From assembly GCA_025531455.1 (NCBI GenBank), contig JAMYHL010000082.1, positions 1 to 64,000 of the forward strand: a DNA stretch of 64,000 nt, given 5' to 3'. Of this stretch, positions 1 to 10,081 are shown piece after piece. The position numbers and the translations under genes were made by a program. Under the pieces are notes generated by a model. The model made no database searches and was not told the origin of the DNA. It saw nothing but the letters and a program-made list of their open reading frames with translations. The DNA comes from Apiotrichum sp. Y4204. Its lineage: Eukaryota; Basidiomycota; Tremellomycetes; Trichosporonales; Trichosporonaceae. How positions within the stretch are numbered: the first letter of the stretch is position 1; each line of letters starts with the position of its first letter.

Positions 1-473
1 GGCTGGGTGGCGAGCGGAAGCTTTTGGAAAAAGACGGACGTCGGCGTTATGCGTCTCCGGGCAGTGGTGGCTCTCACTCTGCGACTTAGTCCATCTCCAT
101 CTCCGCAGCCTTCGAGTCGCCAGGTATTCCGAAGCATTCTCGGGTCATCCCGCATCGACTTTACCCATCGTATTGCACACACATCGCGCGCCGTCGGGCG
201 TATCTACAGTACTCTGCAGACAGCCCACGCCGATATGCCGCAGTAAGTCATTGCTGCATGCGCCATATAGTATCTACAACCTTGTTTATTCGGAAGCGCG
301 AGGGAGTGACGTCGGGACTTGAAGATGTCGATGTGGGTGACTGGAGCATGGCGACCACGCCATGGTCGGACTACGAAATGATACGAGCCAGAGATACCTA
401 TGTACAATCTCAACTGATGACGAACAACACTGATACGATGACTGGTCGAGAGGTCGGGAGCAGCTCATAGTTC
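1..473. other. Noncoding left edge
   Basis: No coding region with family similarity is visible here. The short open frames overlap on both strands and have no protein-like composition. The right end is presumably the 3' flank of the minus-strand F-box-like gene that follows. Confidence 0.5.
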
Positions 474-1478
474 TCAAAGATCCTCCCAGTCAAGGTCGCC
501 ATCAAGACGCTCCACCACTTCAATATCAATATCGGCGACTTCCTTGGCGTATTCCTCTTTGTTAAGGACGGCGACGTGGTCGAGGAGCTCGGCAACAATG
601 TCCTCTGGGGACCTGGGTCCGGAGAACATAACTTTGTGGAGAAAGTGATTGCGGATCGCCTTACGAATGTCGAACCGAGAACTGAACTCATCCAGACCGA
701 CAAGGACATAGCGGGCGTCCGTGCCGATGAGCTCGCAGGTGTCCATGACGACGATACTCGTGTAGAAAGTTGAGAAAACGCCCTTGCGCTGATTGACCTT
801 GTATCTGGGGAAGACGATGACAAAATCCTTGACGGTTTCGGGGAACCTGAAGACGTTGAAGAAGTCGGCTACGGGAATGTCCGTGCCGCTCATGTTGACA
901 ACAATCTTGGTGACTCCATCAGGGACCGAGCAGGTGACGCCTGGAGGAAACAGCTGGGGCTCTTCATACTCGTCAAAGTCGAGGCCGAAGTCATCCAACA
1001 CCTCGTGAATTATGCCAGGCGGGCCGTATTCCCGATAGAAGAGGACCAACGTCTTGCAGGGGAAGGGGAAGTACGGCGTAAAGCTCTTCATGGTGCGGTC
1101 TGTAATGACACGATAAGTTTCGAGATTGGGGAACGCGGGAGCGGCAATGCGGAGATCGAATTCGGCTTCCACCAGCCCTTCGAGTTCGACCATCGTGGTG
1201 TGTTTGGTGTAGGTCAGGACGTGGTCGAGCTGTTCGTTGAAGGTCTTGCTATCGAGATGGATCCGCTCGAGGCCAGGAATATTCCCCTCGGGGCTTTTCA
1301 CCCATAGGAAGCTGTCGAATGCCTGAAGAGTAACCTTCTTGCTCATTATGGCTTCGACACGCGTCTTGAGAGCCTTGCAGGTCTGGCGTGTCTTGATCAG
1401 CACTGACCACGGCGCATAGCAGAGGATCCGGTTAACGATGTGTGGGAACGCGGAGTAATCGATAGTTTTGGTCGTCAT
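474..1478 (-). CDS. F-box-like hypothetical protein, 334 aa
   Basis: Single-exon gene. The ATG at 1478 was chosen because residues encoded upstream are not protein-like and a TATA-like element lies about 90 bp upstream. Residues 5-45 (ending in ILCYAPWSVLIKTRQTCKAL) resemble a degenerate F-box: a helix-rich segment with the Leu/Pro and W..L...R..CK.L pattern of fungal F-box-like proteins. The rest has hydrophobic repeats typical of the ligand-binding parts of such proteins, and the C-terminus is acidic (ends WEDL). If it is a true F-box protein it would bind Skp1 in an SCF ubiquitin ligase; that is inferred from weak similarity. Members of this kind form large, fast-evolving families in Trichosporon-type yeasts. 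A second diverged F-box-like gene lies at 23683-24883. Confidence 0.7.
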   Translation of the reverse strand: MTTKTIDYSAFPHIVNRILCYAPWSVLIKTRQTCKALKTRVEAIMSKKVTLQAFDSFLWVKSPEGNIPGLERIHLDSKTFNEQLDHVLTYTKHTTMVELEGLVEAEFDLRIAAPAFPNLETYRVITDRTMKSFTPYFPFPCKTLVLFYREYGPPGIIHEVLDDFGLDFDEYEEPQLFPPGVTCSVPDGVTKIVVNMSGTDIPVADFFNVFRFPETVKDFVIVFPRYKVNQRKGVFSTFYTSIVVMDTCELIGTDARYVLVGLDEFSSRFDIRKAIRNHFLHKVMFSGPRSPEDIVAELLDHVAVLNKEEYAKEVADIDIEVVERLDGDLDWEDL

Positions 1479-1568
1479 CGTCGGCGATGGATTTAAGAAT
1501 GGGGGGCGGACCGAAGATGTGTGGATGGCGGTGAAAGGAAAAGGAAGAAGGAAGGTGAGTCGAAGGTG

Positions 1569-1575
1569 TTTATAT
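1569..1575 (-). promoter_or_regulatory. TATA-like element of the F-box-like gene
   Basis: ATATAAA on the minus strand, about 90 bp upstream of the ATG at 1478. Position and sequence fit a core promoter; not otherwise supported. Confidence 0.4.
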
Positions 1576-2065
1576 GTGACTGGATGATGGGGTCGATAGT
1601 GTGTGCATGTGTGCAGTGTGGGAATGCGAAACTTTCGGTGCGGGGAGACTGGCACCTGACAGTCTACTAACCCACAGCAACCTGCAGCCAGCAGGCCAGC
1701 AGGCCAGCAGCTTACTGTACATGGTCGAGCACCGGCACTAGACCCGCAGGATCACCTCCAGGCCTCGAGCCCCCTGTCCTCAACTCTCCTTGACGCAAGA
1801 CGCGCAACGCTGAGGCCTGGGGCGCACAGTCTTCGACGCTTGGTGTGCTTGGGGACTTCCGCGGCCTCGTTTTAGTCACGTTAACAGACTAGTCGCGCTG
1901 ATCGTACCCCTTCCTCTTGCTCATCACTTGCTGATCCTGTGCAGATCCTGCTTCTCAAGCTGGCAACGCGGCGCTGGCGCGCTGGGGGTGGATCCGCAGT
2001 GAGCGCATCTCCTCGCGGTGTTCAGCCGGCACACGATCAACCGTCTGCACGCCCAGCGCGCGTAG

Positions 2066-2129
2066 CTGCACGTCTGCACGTCTGCACGTCTGCACGTCTG
2101 CACGTCTGCACATCTGCACGTCTGCGAAT
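2066..2129. repeat. 8-bp tandem repeat (CTGCACGT)n
   Basis: Eight consecutive 8-bp units CTGCACGT; the sixth is CTGCACAT and the eighth CTGCGAAT, so the array decays at its right end. It lies in the gene-poor block. Confidence 0.95.
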
Positions 2130-2784
2130 CTGCGGCGGAGTTCGGTGCCCGGTCCAACGTCCTTGGCTCACGGCCTCCGACTTTCAGTGATCAGTTGCCA
2201 TGGGTTTCAGACATGGCGACATCGAGATCTCGAGAGTCGGTCAGTCGCGCGATCAGTCGGAATGTAAGCGCTCGTTTAAATCCGCAATCAATGAATCAAA
2301 TCTGTTATTGCCACTGAAGCCGATATAGACAGTAAGTATAACGGTAGCCGGTAGCCGGGACATTGACGCGTGGAAATGGCCATTCTTTCTGATCTCAATG
2401 GGCTCGACAAAGTAGAACACACAAATCCTCACACCGCTGTTTTTCAGAGTTCTTTGAGGATATCGAGCATGAGCAAATGATCATATGCGTAGATGAGTGC
2501 TCTCTCCAGAAGCCTGGACCGATATCTACAAAGCCGTGACTGCAGCTGCTCGGCCGGGCCAGCAACGCGGCAACGGAAGGCAGCGGAACGTGGTCGTGAT
2601 TCCGACGACCGAGGATCCGAGGATCCGAAACTCATGACCAGCCGCAAGACCCGAGACGTCCGAGACAGCTCCACGATCGATCTCCGAGCCGAGGATCCGG
2701 CGATCCAACGATCTTCTCATCAGCGAGCGCACGAGGGAAGATCTCTGGCTGCTCGGTTGCTGGACGCTCGCGGCAGGATTATTG

Positions 2785-2812
2785 AATCACTGGATCACTG
2801 GATCACTGGGTG
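2785..2812. repeat. Short tandem repeat TGGATCAC
   Basis: About three copies of the 8-bp unit TGGATCAC (the first begins GAATCAC). It is part of a GATC-rich stretch. Confidence 0.8.
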
Positions 2813-3692
2813 GAGGCCATCCGGCCATGCAAACGTGCGTGCTCGTGATCCCGTGGCCCGTGCACGCCATGCGAGCACCCTTGCGTACCCGTGCAGTCTT
2901 GCGGCCTGCAGGCTGCGGTCTGGGCGTAGCCGATTTAGTCATCAGCGCTGCGCGGCCCGTGCGGGGCATGTAACCTTCCAGCGGCCAGCGGACGGGCCTC
3001 GGCGCCTTCGGAATCTTGGACGTCAGGGCACAAAGGACGCGCATCCGGTGCCCGCTGGCGCACTGGCTCTATCGCCTGGGCGTGTTCATTCAAGCGCTGC
3101 GGCAGTCTGGGTTGACTGGAGTGTGGGGAATGAACCCATGGAGCTTGGAGCTGTGGACGCTCAGCTGTACATGCTCGGTGCCTGTACACCTCGCCTAATC
3201 TGCACCACCTTTGGCCCATCCCGTGAGAGGAAGACGCCGAAGATCCGAAGAGGGTTAGTTGCGATCGCTTGAATCGTCGGCTCCACATATGGCGACCGGA
3301 CCATTATTGCACGATCGAGGTCTCTTATGGTTGGTTTCTGAGCAGAGGTAATCGTTGCTGGCCTGCTGGTCTTACGGCGCTTTCTGGGGCGCTGGGCTGC
3401 GCTCGGCACTGATCGTTGATTTCGCTGAGGACTGAATTATAGAACTATAACCTATCAATCTGAGAGTGTAGGAAGACGTGTGGTGGTGCGTTGGAGGTAT
3501 ACGGTAATACTGTACTGGTAGTTTCTCGTCACGCCGTCGCAGCCCAGAGGCCAGAGGCCAGAGACCAGCGGATGGTGGCCAGGCCCCCCAGCCATCCGGT
3601 TGATCCGGATCGAGTGACTAGCTCGCGGCCCGTGGGTCCGAGGATCCGAGGTGGATTAGGGATTAGGGAGTCATGAACGGAAGGTCAAACAC

Positions 3693-3740
3693 GAGAGAGG
3701 AAGAGGGAAAGGAGGAAAGAGGAAGGAAGGAAGGAAGGAA
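3693..3740. repeat. Polypurine tract
   Basis: 48 consecutive purines dominated by GGAA and GAGA units, followed after one T by further purine-rich sequence. It lies in the gene-poor block; such tracts can adopt triplex structure, but no function is implied. Confidence 0.9.
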
Positions 3741-4650
3741 TGAAGAAAGGCGAGAGCTCTGGGTTCGGAATAGGGACACTCCCGCGCTCTCGGATGCTGC
3801 CTGCTGCTGAAAGCTGAGAGGAGAGGCTAGGCACGGGCGGGGGCTGGGCATGCTGGATAGCTGCAAGGTGAGCGCAGTGGGCATAATAATCGAGATCTGA
3901 GAAGCTGAGAATGAGAAGTAAAGCTAACAGAGAACAGATGACAAACGACAACATGACAGATCCAGCTCCGCACGGACCGAGATGGCCATACAAAGTACAA
4001 ATTCCTCGCCACGACATCCATCCACTCTCCACTCGTGCACTCGCATCGACTCTCTCTGCACTCTGTCGGCTGTCACAATACCAAGCTCTTCAGGTTGAGG
4101 ATTTACAGCTTTGCGGACAGTAACGACCGCTCATCCCCTGCGCCCTCACAATCATTGAGACTGTCACGCGATCGGGAGCTGAGAATCAGGATCTCAGGAG
4201 CCAGGAACGAGAGACCGCCGGTCTGCCGAACATCGAACGGTAGGCTTCGGCGTGGCGTTGGAGCGTGACGGACGAGGACAACGCCATTGACGTCGGGCCG
4301 GGCGATGAATCCATTGATCCATTAACCTTCTGATACCTCGCGCACACTTACCAGAGGAGTTCTGAGGAGAGCGATTTCAACAGCAAGACGGTCCCAGCTG
4401 ACGACGAAGAGATACCTTCTGATATGGGGGGCGCGCTGACCTGCCTTCTCCAAGCCTCAAGGGTATCCCGCCCTGTCTCGAACGTGTCGGCCGCAAGGAA
4501 TCATGAGGGCTGAGCGTCGGGGCCGAGACTGGTCGCCTGCAACCTACTGCCCTCTCTGCCACCCCCACACCGGCGACCGATCGTTTCGCTTCCTGAAACG
4601 CCTGGCAACCCCAACCCGAGTCCTGATTCACAAACTCTTTGATCGGAGAT

Positions 4651-4713
4651 TAAGCTCATTTATTCGGAGCTCAAAGGTCTCTTAATCTCATTTATTCGGA
4701 GCTCAGAGGTCTC
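4651..4713. repeat. 31-bp direct duplication
   Basis: Two 31-bp copies, 4651-4681 and 4683-4713, separated by one base and differing at two positions (TAAG/TAAT near the start, CAAAG/CAGAG near the end). The core is CTCATTTATTCGGAGCTCA. A recent local duplication in noncoding DNA. Confidence 0.95.
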
Positions 4714-6962
4714 GAGTGGCCAACGCGAGTTGTGTGCTCCTTAGTGCCCAGTGGCCAGTGGGCACTCTGGCTCGTCTGGCTCGACTTTTGGCCTAGTGGG
4801 GCAATCCTGAACTCGCTAATCGTGCAGCGTTCTGACTTCCGAATCACTCACTCAGTGATCTCTTTGAGAGATCCGATCGCATAATGAGACGCACGGCCAC
4901 GAGCTCCATGACCTCTGCACACAGCACACAGGTTTGACAACGCCATACACGCCACAATCCGCGCGCCATTCACACATGATCACATCCCTTGCCGTGGCCG
5001 AGCACGCAGTGGCCTGAGCGTCATGGACTAAGGAAACTACCATGAAGGGAGACCCCTGTATGCGCCTGCTGCGTGCCACGAGCAAAGGAACGTGGCAAGA
5101 GGGAAGGGGTACAGCGGTGCTCGTATTCACCGACGACAACAGTACACGCCAGAAGGATTAAAATGGCAAAACGTTGCTGATCACGCTCATGAGATCCATC
5201 ACGAAGGGTAGACTCGCGGCGCGTGGTTCCCGCACCCTGTCCTCCGCTTCTGATTGCTGGCTGATGGCACTTTTCCGTCAGCCATAACTCGTGGTTTGCG
5301 ACAGTGGCGGTGATGCGGCGGCACCGGTGACATGCTTCGGTGCAACTCACCCCTTGCTTCTCATGTTCCACACGCACCCACACTGGTATCGGAGAAGCGC
5401 CACGCACGACACGGCGCGACACAGTGCAACGCACCGTGACACGCGTCGAGAGGAGTGGCAACTCGCAAGCGGACAGCCTCATTGCAGGCACGCGGACTTG
5501 GTTGTCCGCTCGATAACATCTGCAAACTTGAACGGTCCATAAGGCCATAAGCGTTGCTACTGTATCACTTACCATGCTTACTTGAAATTGCCGAGATGCT
5601 TACTTTAGACTACAAACCGCGCCACCAGCCGCCTAAACTGCCAACGGAGACTAGAACCTCGCCACAGGAGCCAAAGAGGCAAAGTCACCGGATCTCGACG
5701 CTGGCTTCGGCGGTCCTTGCGGGGCGTTGCGGCGTTTGAATCGCCCGAGCTTCTAGAATTCGCACGTTGGAGGATTTGAAGATCAGAACAGAACGTTCTG
5801 AGATACCAACTTTTAGACTTTATGAATTCGGAACCTCGTTCGTGCGAGCCTGTGCCCGGTGACGAACGTGCGGCATGACGGGTACCACGGTGGTGGGTGC
5901 GGTCCGAAAACGAGATCTCGATCTCTGAACGATATGTAATTCCGGACATCAGTGCGCGCACGGTCCGCGTGGCGTCGGCACGAGCTGGCGCGCTGGCGCT
6001 GGAGAGCTGGCGAGCTAGCGCGTGATTGTAGACCTCATCCTCGCAGTGACACCCCTCCTACAGTTGTTTTTAGGCTTAGACTCTCACGTTCCTGACTCCC
6101 GGATCGCGCCCCGCCCATGTCTTGGCAGACGTGAGCCCCGTCTTCACCATATCCACTCCACTTATCATCAACGGGGCTGCGGACGAACGAGATCCGGTTC
6201 CTACATTCCGAACGTGGCGTTCTGTTCTTTCGGCCAGGATGGCCAGGCTGGGAGGTTTACAGATTGGGACAAGGTGGCGACGGAACATATCGGCCTCTGC
6301 GGCGCGCACGGCACGAGCATCCGAGGGGAAGGAGGCACAAGACCACCAAACGGCAAGAGCGGCTCGCTCGGTACGGTGACGAGGCACAGAGTGAGTACTA
6401 TCTGTTGCGAGGCAGAGGACGACAGGGTGATAACAAGTGTACATATATTGTGAAATGTGAGGGTTGCATCCCGTGTCCCTCATCTCGGATCATCACATGC
6501 CCACACACGTTAATGGAAGCCACTGTCTCTCGTCATTCACGTATAATATCTTAGATCCTTGACAAACACATCTTTGCTCGCCTTCCCACAACGAAGACTG
6601 AGGTGAAAACGTCTTTGGCCGGCAACGACACAATCTCGGCTTATCGCTCGCCGCTCCGTGCAATCTATTGTGATCTCGATCTCAATCTTGCATCTGCCAC
6701 ACATCATTTGCCACACTCGATCCAATATCCAGTGTCCCACCTCCACCACGCCTTCAGGTGCCACAAACGCGTCATCAGGATAATCCCGCAGTGGTGGGCC
6801 AGACCTATTTCCGAATTCGGTCTATTGTTTGTGTCTTCCCCCTTCCTGCCAGGAGCGGTCGAATCAGCCGGCCGCGTGAGAACCACCAGCCAGGAAGCTG
6901 GAAGCACTTGCCCAGCCAAAAAAATAGCCCCGCCCAGAGCAGCCCCCCCCCCATCTCACATA

Positions 6963-9678
6963 ATGATGATGATTGTGAATGCCCCCGTCTCGTCTTCAGC
7001 TTCCGTCTTTCCTCATCCCTCTCCTCTCTCCCACCACCACAGTTATCACCACCACCACGAGCATCAGACTCCGTCGTCCTCGTCTGGCTCTGATACCAAC
7101 AACAACAACAGAAGCGGTAGCAGACTCGGCGCCGGCGTCCCTGCAGCAGTCACCGTCAGCACCAGTGCCAACAGCCCCTGCGGTAGCGACCAAAGGCCTC
7201 TGCATCCCCGTTACCCGTTCTGGGCAGAGTGCAGTGCACAGCCTCCATACACTGAGCAGCACCAGATCCCCCACAGCAGCACCTGGCAGCAGCAAGCCCT
7301 TTACCACCAATTCGCCCCTGGTGCACCCCCCGCTGCTGTTGCTTCCCACAACCTCCACCACGCCCAGCAACGTCAACCCGGGCCCGCCGTCTACCATCCA
7401 CAACCACCACCGCCGCCGCCGACGCCGCAGCCACATCTGTCCGTGCACACACCAGCGTCTCTGCCGCAGTCCGTCGAGCGCTCCGTGCAGCATCATTATT
7501 ATCAACGTGCGTGTTTACTTTTCCTGTTCCATTTGTTGCCGCATCCGGCTACCACACACACACTGTACTGACATTGTTTTTCCACAGCTGGCTGGCAAGA
7601 CGCGTCGCGTCAAGGTTACCATCTGACCCCGTCGCCTCCCTCATCTGGCCGTCTTCACCGCCGCAAACCGCCCATTGCACTCACCGAGCGCTTTGACTGT
7701 CCCGTCTCGCACTCGCAGTATCTTGCTCAACTCTCTCCCACCCCAGTTGGACGCGTAGCGTTTGACAATTCAGCTCCCCAATTAGCGCACGATTGGTCCC
7801 CACTCCCCACGCCAACAGCGTACAACCGCCACCACCTACCTCACACACCGCCCTATCCTCCGGACGCGTTCTCTTCTCCTCCTCAGCACTATCATCAGGC
7901 GTCCTTGAGTCCGGCATCCACTCCATTTCCTCAAACACCTCCAGACACTGCGTTCTGTGGCACCGCCCACGAAACTAGGTTCTCTGTCAATTCCTTACCT
8001 CCACTTCTCGCGCAGCACCCTTTCTTTATCACTTTCGGACCCGGCTACCAACCGGTGCACGCAATAATGGCCGAGGAAGTCCAGGCTCAGGCCGCTCCGC
8101 CTGCTGAGGTGACGGAAACCACCGTTCCCGTCGCTCAGGAGGAAGAGGCAACAGCGGTTCCTGCCGAGGCCGTCCCAAAAACGGAGGACGAAGTAACGCA
8201 GGCCGCCGTCGCCGCCATCGAAGATCCAAACGTTGGTGCCCTGCAGCCGTCTGCAGAGGCCGACCAAGCAGCACAACCCGTGTGGAACCCCGCCACGGGG
8301 CAGTACTACTATCCAGGTGTTGGAGAGCAGCCAGGGAGTGAGGCATACCTGCAAACTGCCGATTACACCTTGCCCCTTTCCGCCGAGCACTACGTCACCA
8401 CCGGGGCAGAAGACTACAGTGGTGTTGCTGCCACTTTGTCCAACTGGGACCCAAACGCGACAGAGGCTGCCAACGAGCTCGAGATGGTGCCGCCACCAGT
8501 CAATGGCGACCAGAATCTCGCGCACGCAGACCCAAATCTCGGCGTGCATGCGCCTGCAAACGGGGACATTGCCGTCGCCCCACCAGTTATCACCGAAAAG
8601 CCCAAAAAGCTCGTCTTGGCGTGCCACTTCTGCCGTGGTCGAAAGCTCAAGTGAGTCACCTGTCGATCGCCAGGATCACATAGCAGTAGGATACTAACAA
8701 TCAAGGTGCGATGGCAACCGTCCGACATGTGGCCACTGTGCCAAGCGTAATCTCACCTGCACTTATGATGAGCAGGTTCGTCGACGTGGGCCAGGCAAGC
8801 GCACAAAGGAGATGCGTGAGCGGGCCGCCCGCGAGGCAGAGGCTGCCGGGCTCGGCTTAACTGCCGAGTCAATAGCACAGCTCGCTGGCGAAGCCGGGCC
8901 GTCTGTCATCCCCGAGATTGCTCCTAAGAAGGCCGGCCGCAAACGCAAGTCGGAAGCAGTCGACGAGGCTGCGAAGAAGCTTCGCATGGAGGAGGAGCAG
9001 GCTGCCGCTCACGCCGCTGTCGCCGCTGCAGCCGCCGCCGCCGAGTTGGTGTCTCACGAAGGGGCAGTCCACAACCTGTCTCACGACCTCTCCCACGAAA
9101 TCCCCCACGATCTCGCTCACGACCTTCCGCATTCCCTCGAGGCTCTCGGCCACGAGGGCATGATCGACCCCGCACTTACAGGCGAAGGTGGCGGCTTGCT
9201 GGACCACAGCGGTGGAGTGCTAGACCACAATGGCGTGCTCGACCAGAGCAGTGGTACTGGAGACGGCGGTGGTGTTCTGGACGCGGGTGCTACCCTGGAC
9301 CAACACTCTGTGCTTGACCAGAGTGGACTCGAGGGGCTAGACCACAGCGGGCTTGAGCACGCTGGGCTAGACCACACTGGGCTTGACCAGAGTGGACTGG
9401 AGCAGAGTGGACTCGACCACAGCGGTCTGGAACACAGCGGTTTGGAGCACAGCGGCCTTGAGCACAGTGGTCTTGAACACAGCGGCCTGGAGCACAGCGG
9501 CCTGGAGCACAGCGGTCTGGAGCACAGCGGTCTAGAGCACAGCGGCCTGGAGCACGGCCTCGACTCGAGCAGTTTGGACCAGAGCACGGCGGTGCTCGAC
9601 CTTCCGCCACTGGGATCAGAAACCCTCGGCCAGGTAATCCACCAGCTGAACGGCGGGCAGCTGAATGGCGGGCAGTAG
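6963..9678 (+). CDS. Zn2Cys6 transcription factor with pentapeptide repeats, 859 aa
   Basis: Three exons: 6963-7506, 7588-8650, 8706-9678 (introns of 81 and 55 nt; the second has a TACTAAC branch site). The phases join to one 860-codon frame. Exon 1 and the front of exon 2 encode a Ser/His/Pro/Gln-rich region (residues 1-340); an alternative start is the in-frame ATG at 8067. The binuclear zinc cluster is C-X2-C-X6-C-X6-C-X2-C-X6-C at residues 527-554, and intron 2 interrupts it just before the third Cys. A basic linker (RRRGPGKRTKE) follows. Next come an Ala/Glu-rich helix and His/Asp-rich repeats (DLSHEIPHDLAHDLPH), then nine perfect SGLEH units at about 775-819. No fungal-specific middle homology domain is obvious. 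It should be a nuclear sequence-specific regulator; its targets are unknown. The start ATGATGATG at 6963 is chosen because upstream codons look like UTR. Confidence 0.85.
9421..9555 (+). repeat. 15-bp coding minisatellite (nine SGLEH units)
   Basis: Nine consecutive 15-bp units (AGCGGYYTNGARCAC type), each encoding Ser-Gly-Leu-Glu-His. Related diverged units (GLDHS, GLDQS, GLEQS) precede them from about 9330. Synonymous variation between units shows that the peptide is conserved beyond the DNA. Confidence 0.95.
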
Positions 9679-10081
9679 AGTGTTTGATGTCGACGTTATA
9701 CATGCGGAGTCGTAGTCGTAGTCGTAGTAGTTTGGTTTCCTGTGTGGTATTTTGTCGCCTGTCATCTTCGGGAGACGTTGTAACTGTAGAGAATGTACAG
9801 CTGCGAGCAGTCGAATCAGGTCCACGATATCCACGATGCTTGGTGCGGTGCGAGCTTGTCTGGGCTCCAATGTATTCAAATGATCAGTACACAATGCATC
9901 TCGACGAGCACAGATGCATGGACCGAGCCCTCGCTGCGACGCTGACCGGTGACTGTCCATCTCGTCATTCCTCCGCCACTCTCTGGATGGCTTGGTTTGG
10001 TGGACGCCCAAAGTGGAGGCTCCAAAATATCGCGTCTCAAAAAGTCGCATCCTCACAGTCCACTTCCACAACACTGCAAGA
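9679..10081. other. Intergenic region between the Zn2Cys6 and helicase genes
   Basis: 403 bp holding the 3' UTR of the transcription factor gene (with a short GTAGTC tandem near 9710-9730) and the promoter of the helicase gene. No gene seen. Confidence 0.6.

Larger units (their letters stand above)
1479..6962. other. Gene-poor block of about 5.5 kb
   Basis: No convincing gene. Open frames on both strands are composition-driven (Arg/Ser/Pro-rich, overlapping, no motifs). The block holds several short tandem and direct repeats listed separately, clusters of GATC/GGATCC-type words (about 2610-2720, 2785-2812, 3600-3660) and a 48-nt polypurine tract. The right end is the 5' region of the Zn2Cys6 gene. 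Noncoding RNA or unrecognised small genes cannot be excluded. Confidence 0.5.

Noticed and set aside
2493..3272. 259-codon plus-strand open frame in the gene-poor block
   Set aside because: Arg/Ser/Ala-rich, repetitive (GATC words), no motif, overlaps frames on the other strand.
3653..3668. Telomere-like GGATTAGGGATTAGGG
   Set aside because: Only two units and of 7 bp; too short to call an interstitial telomere.
6603..6962. N-terminal extension of the Zn2Cys6 gene to the ATG at 6603
   Set aside because: The extra 120 codons lack the low-complexity bias of the following exon and look like 5' UTR.
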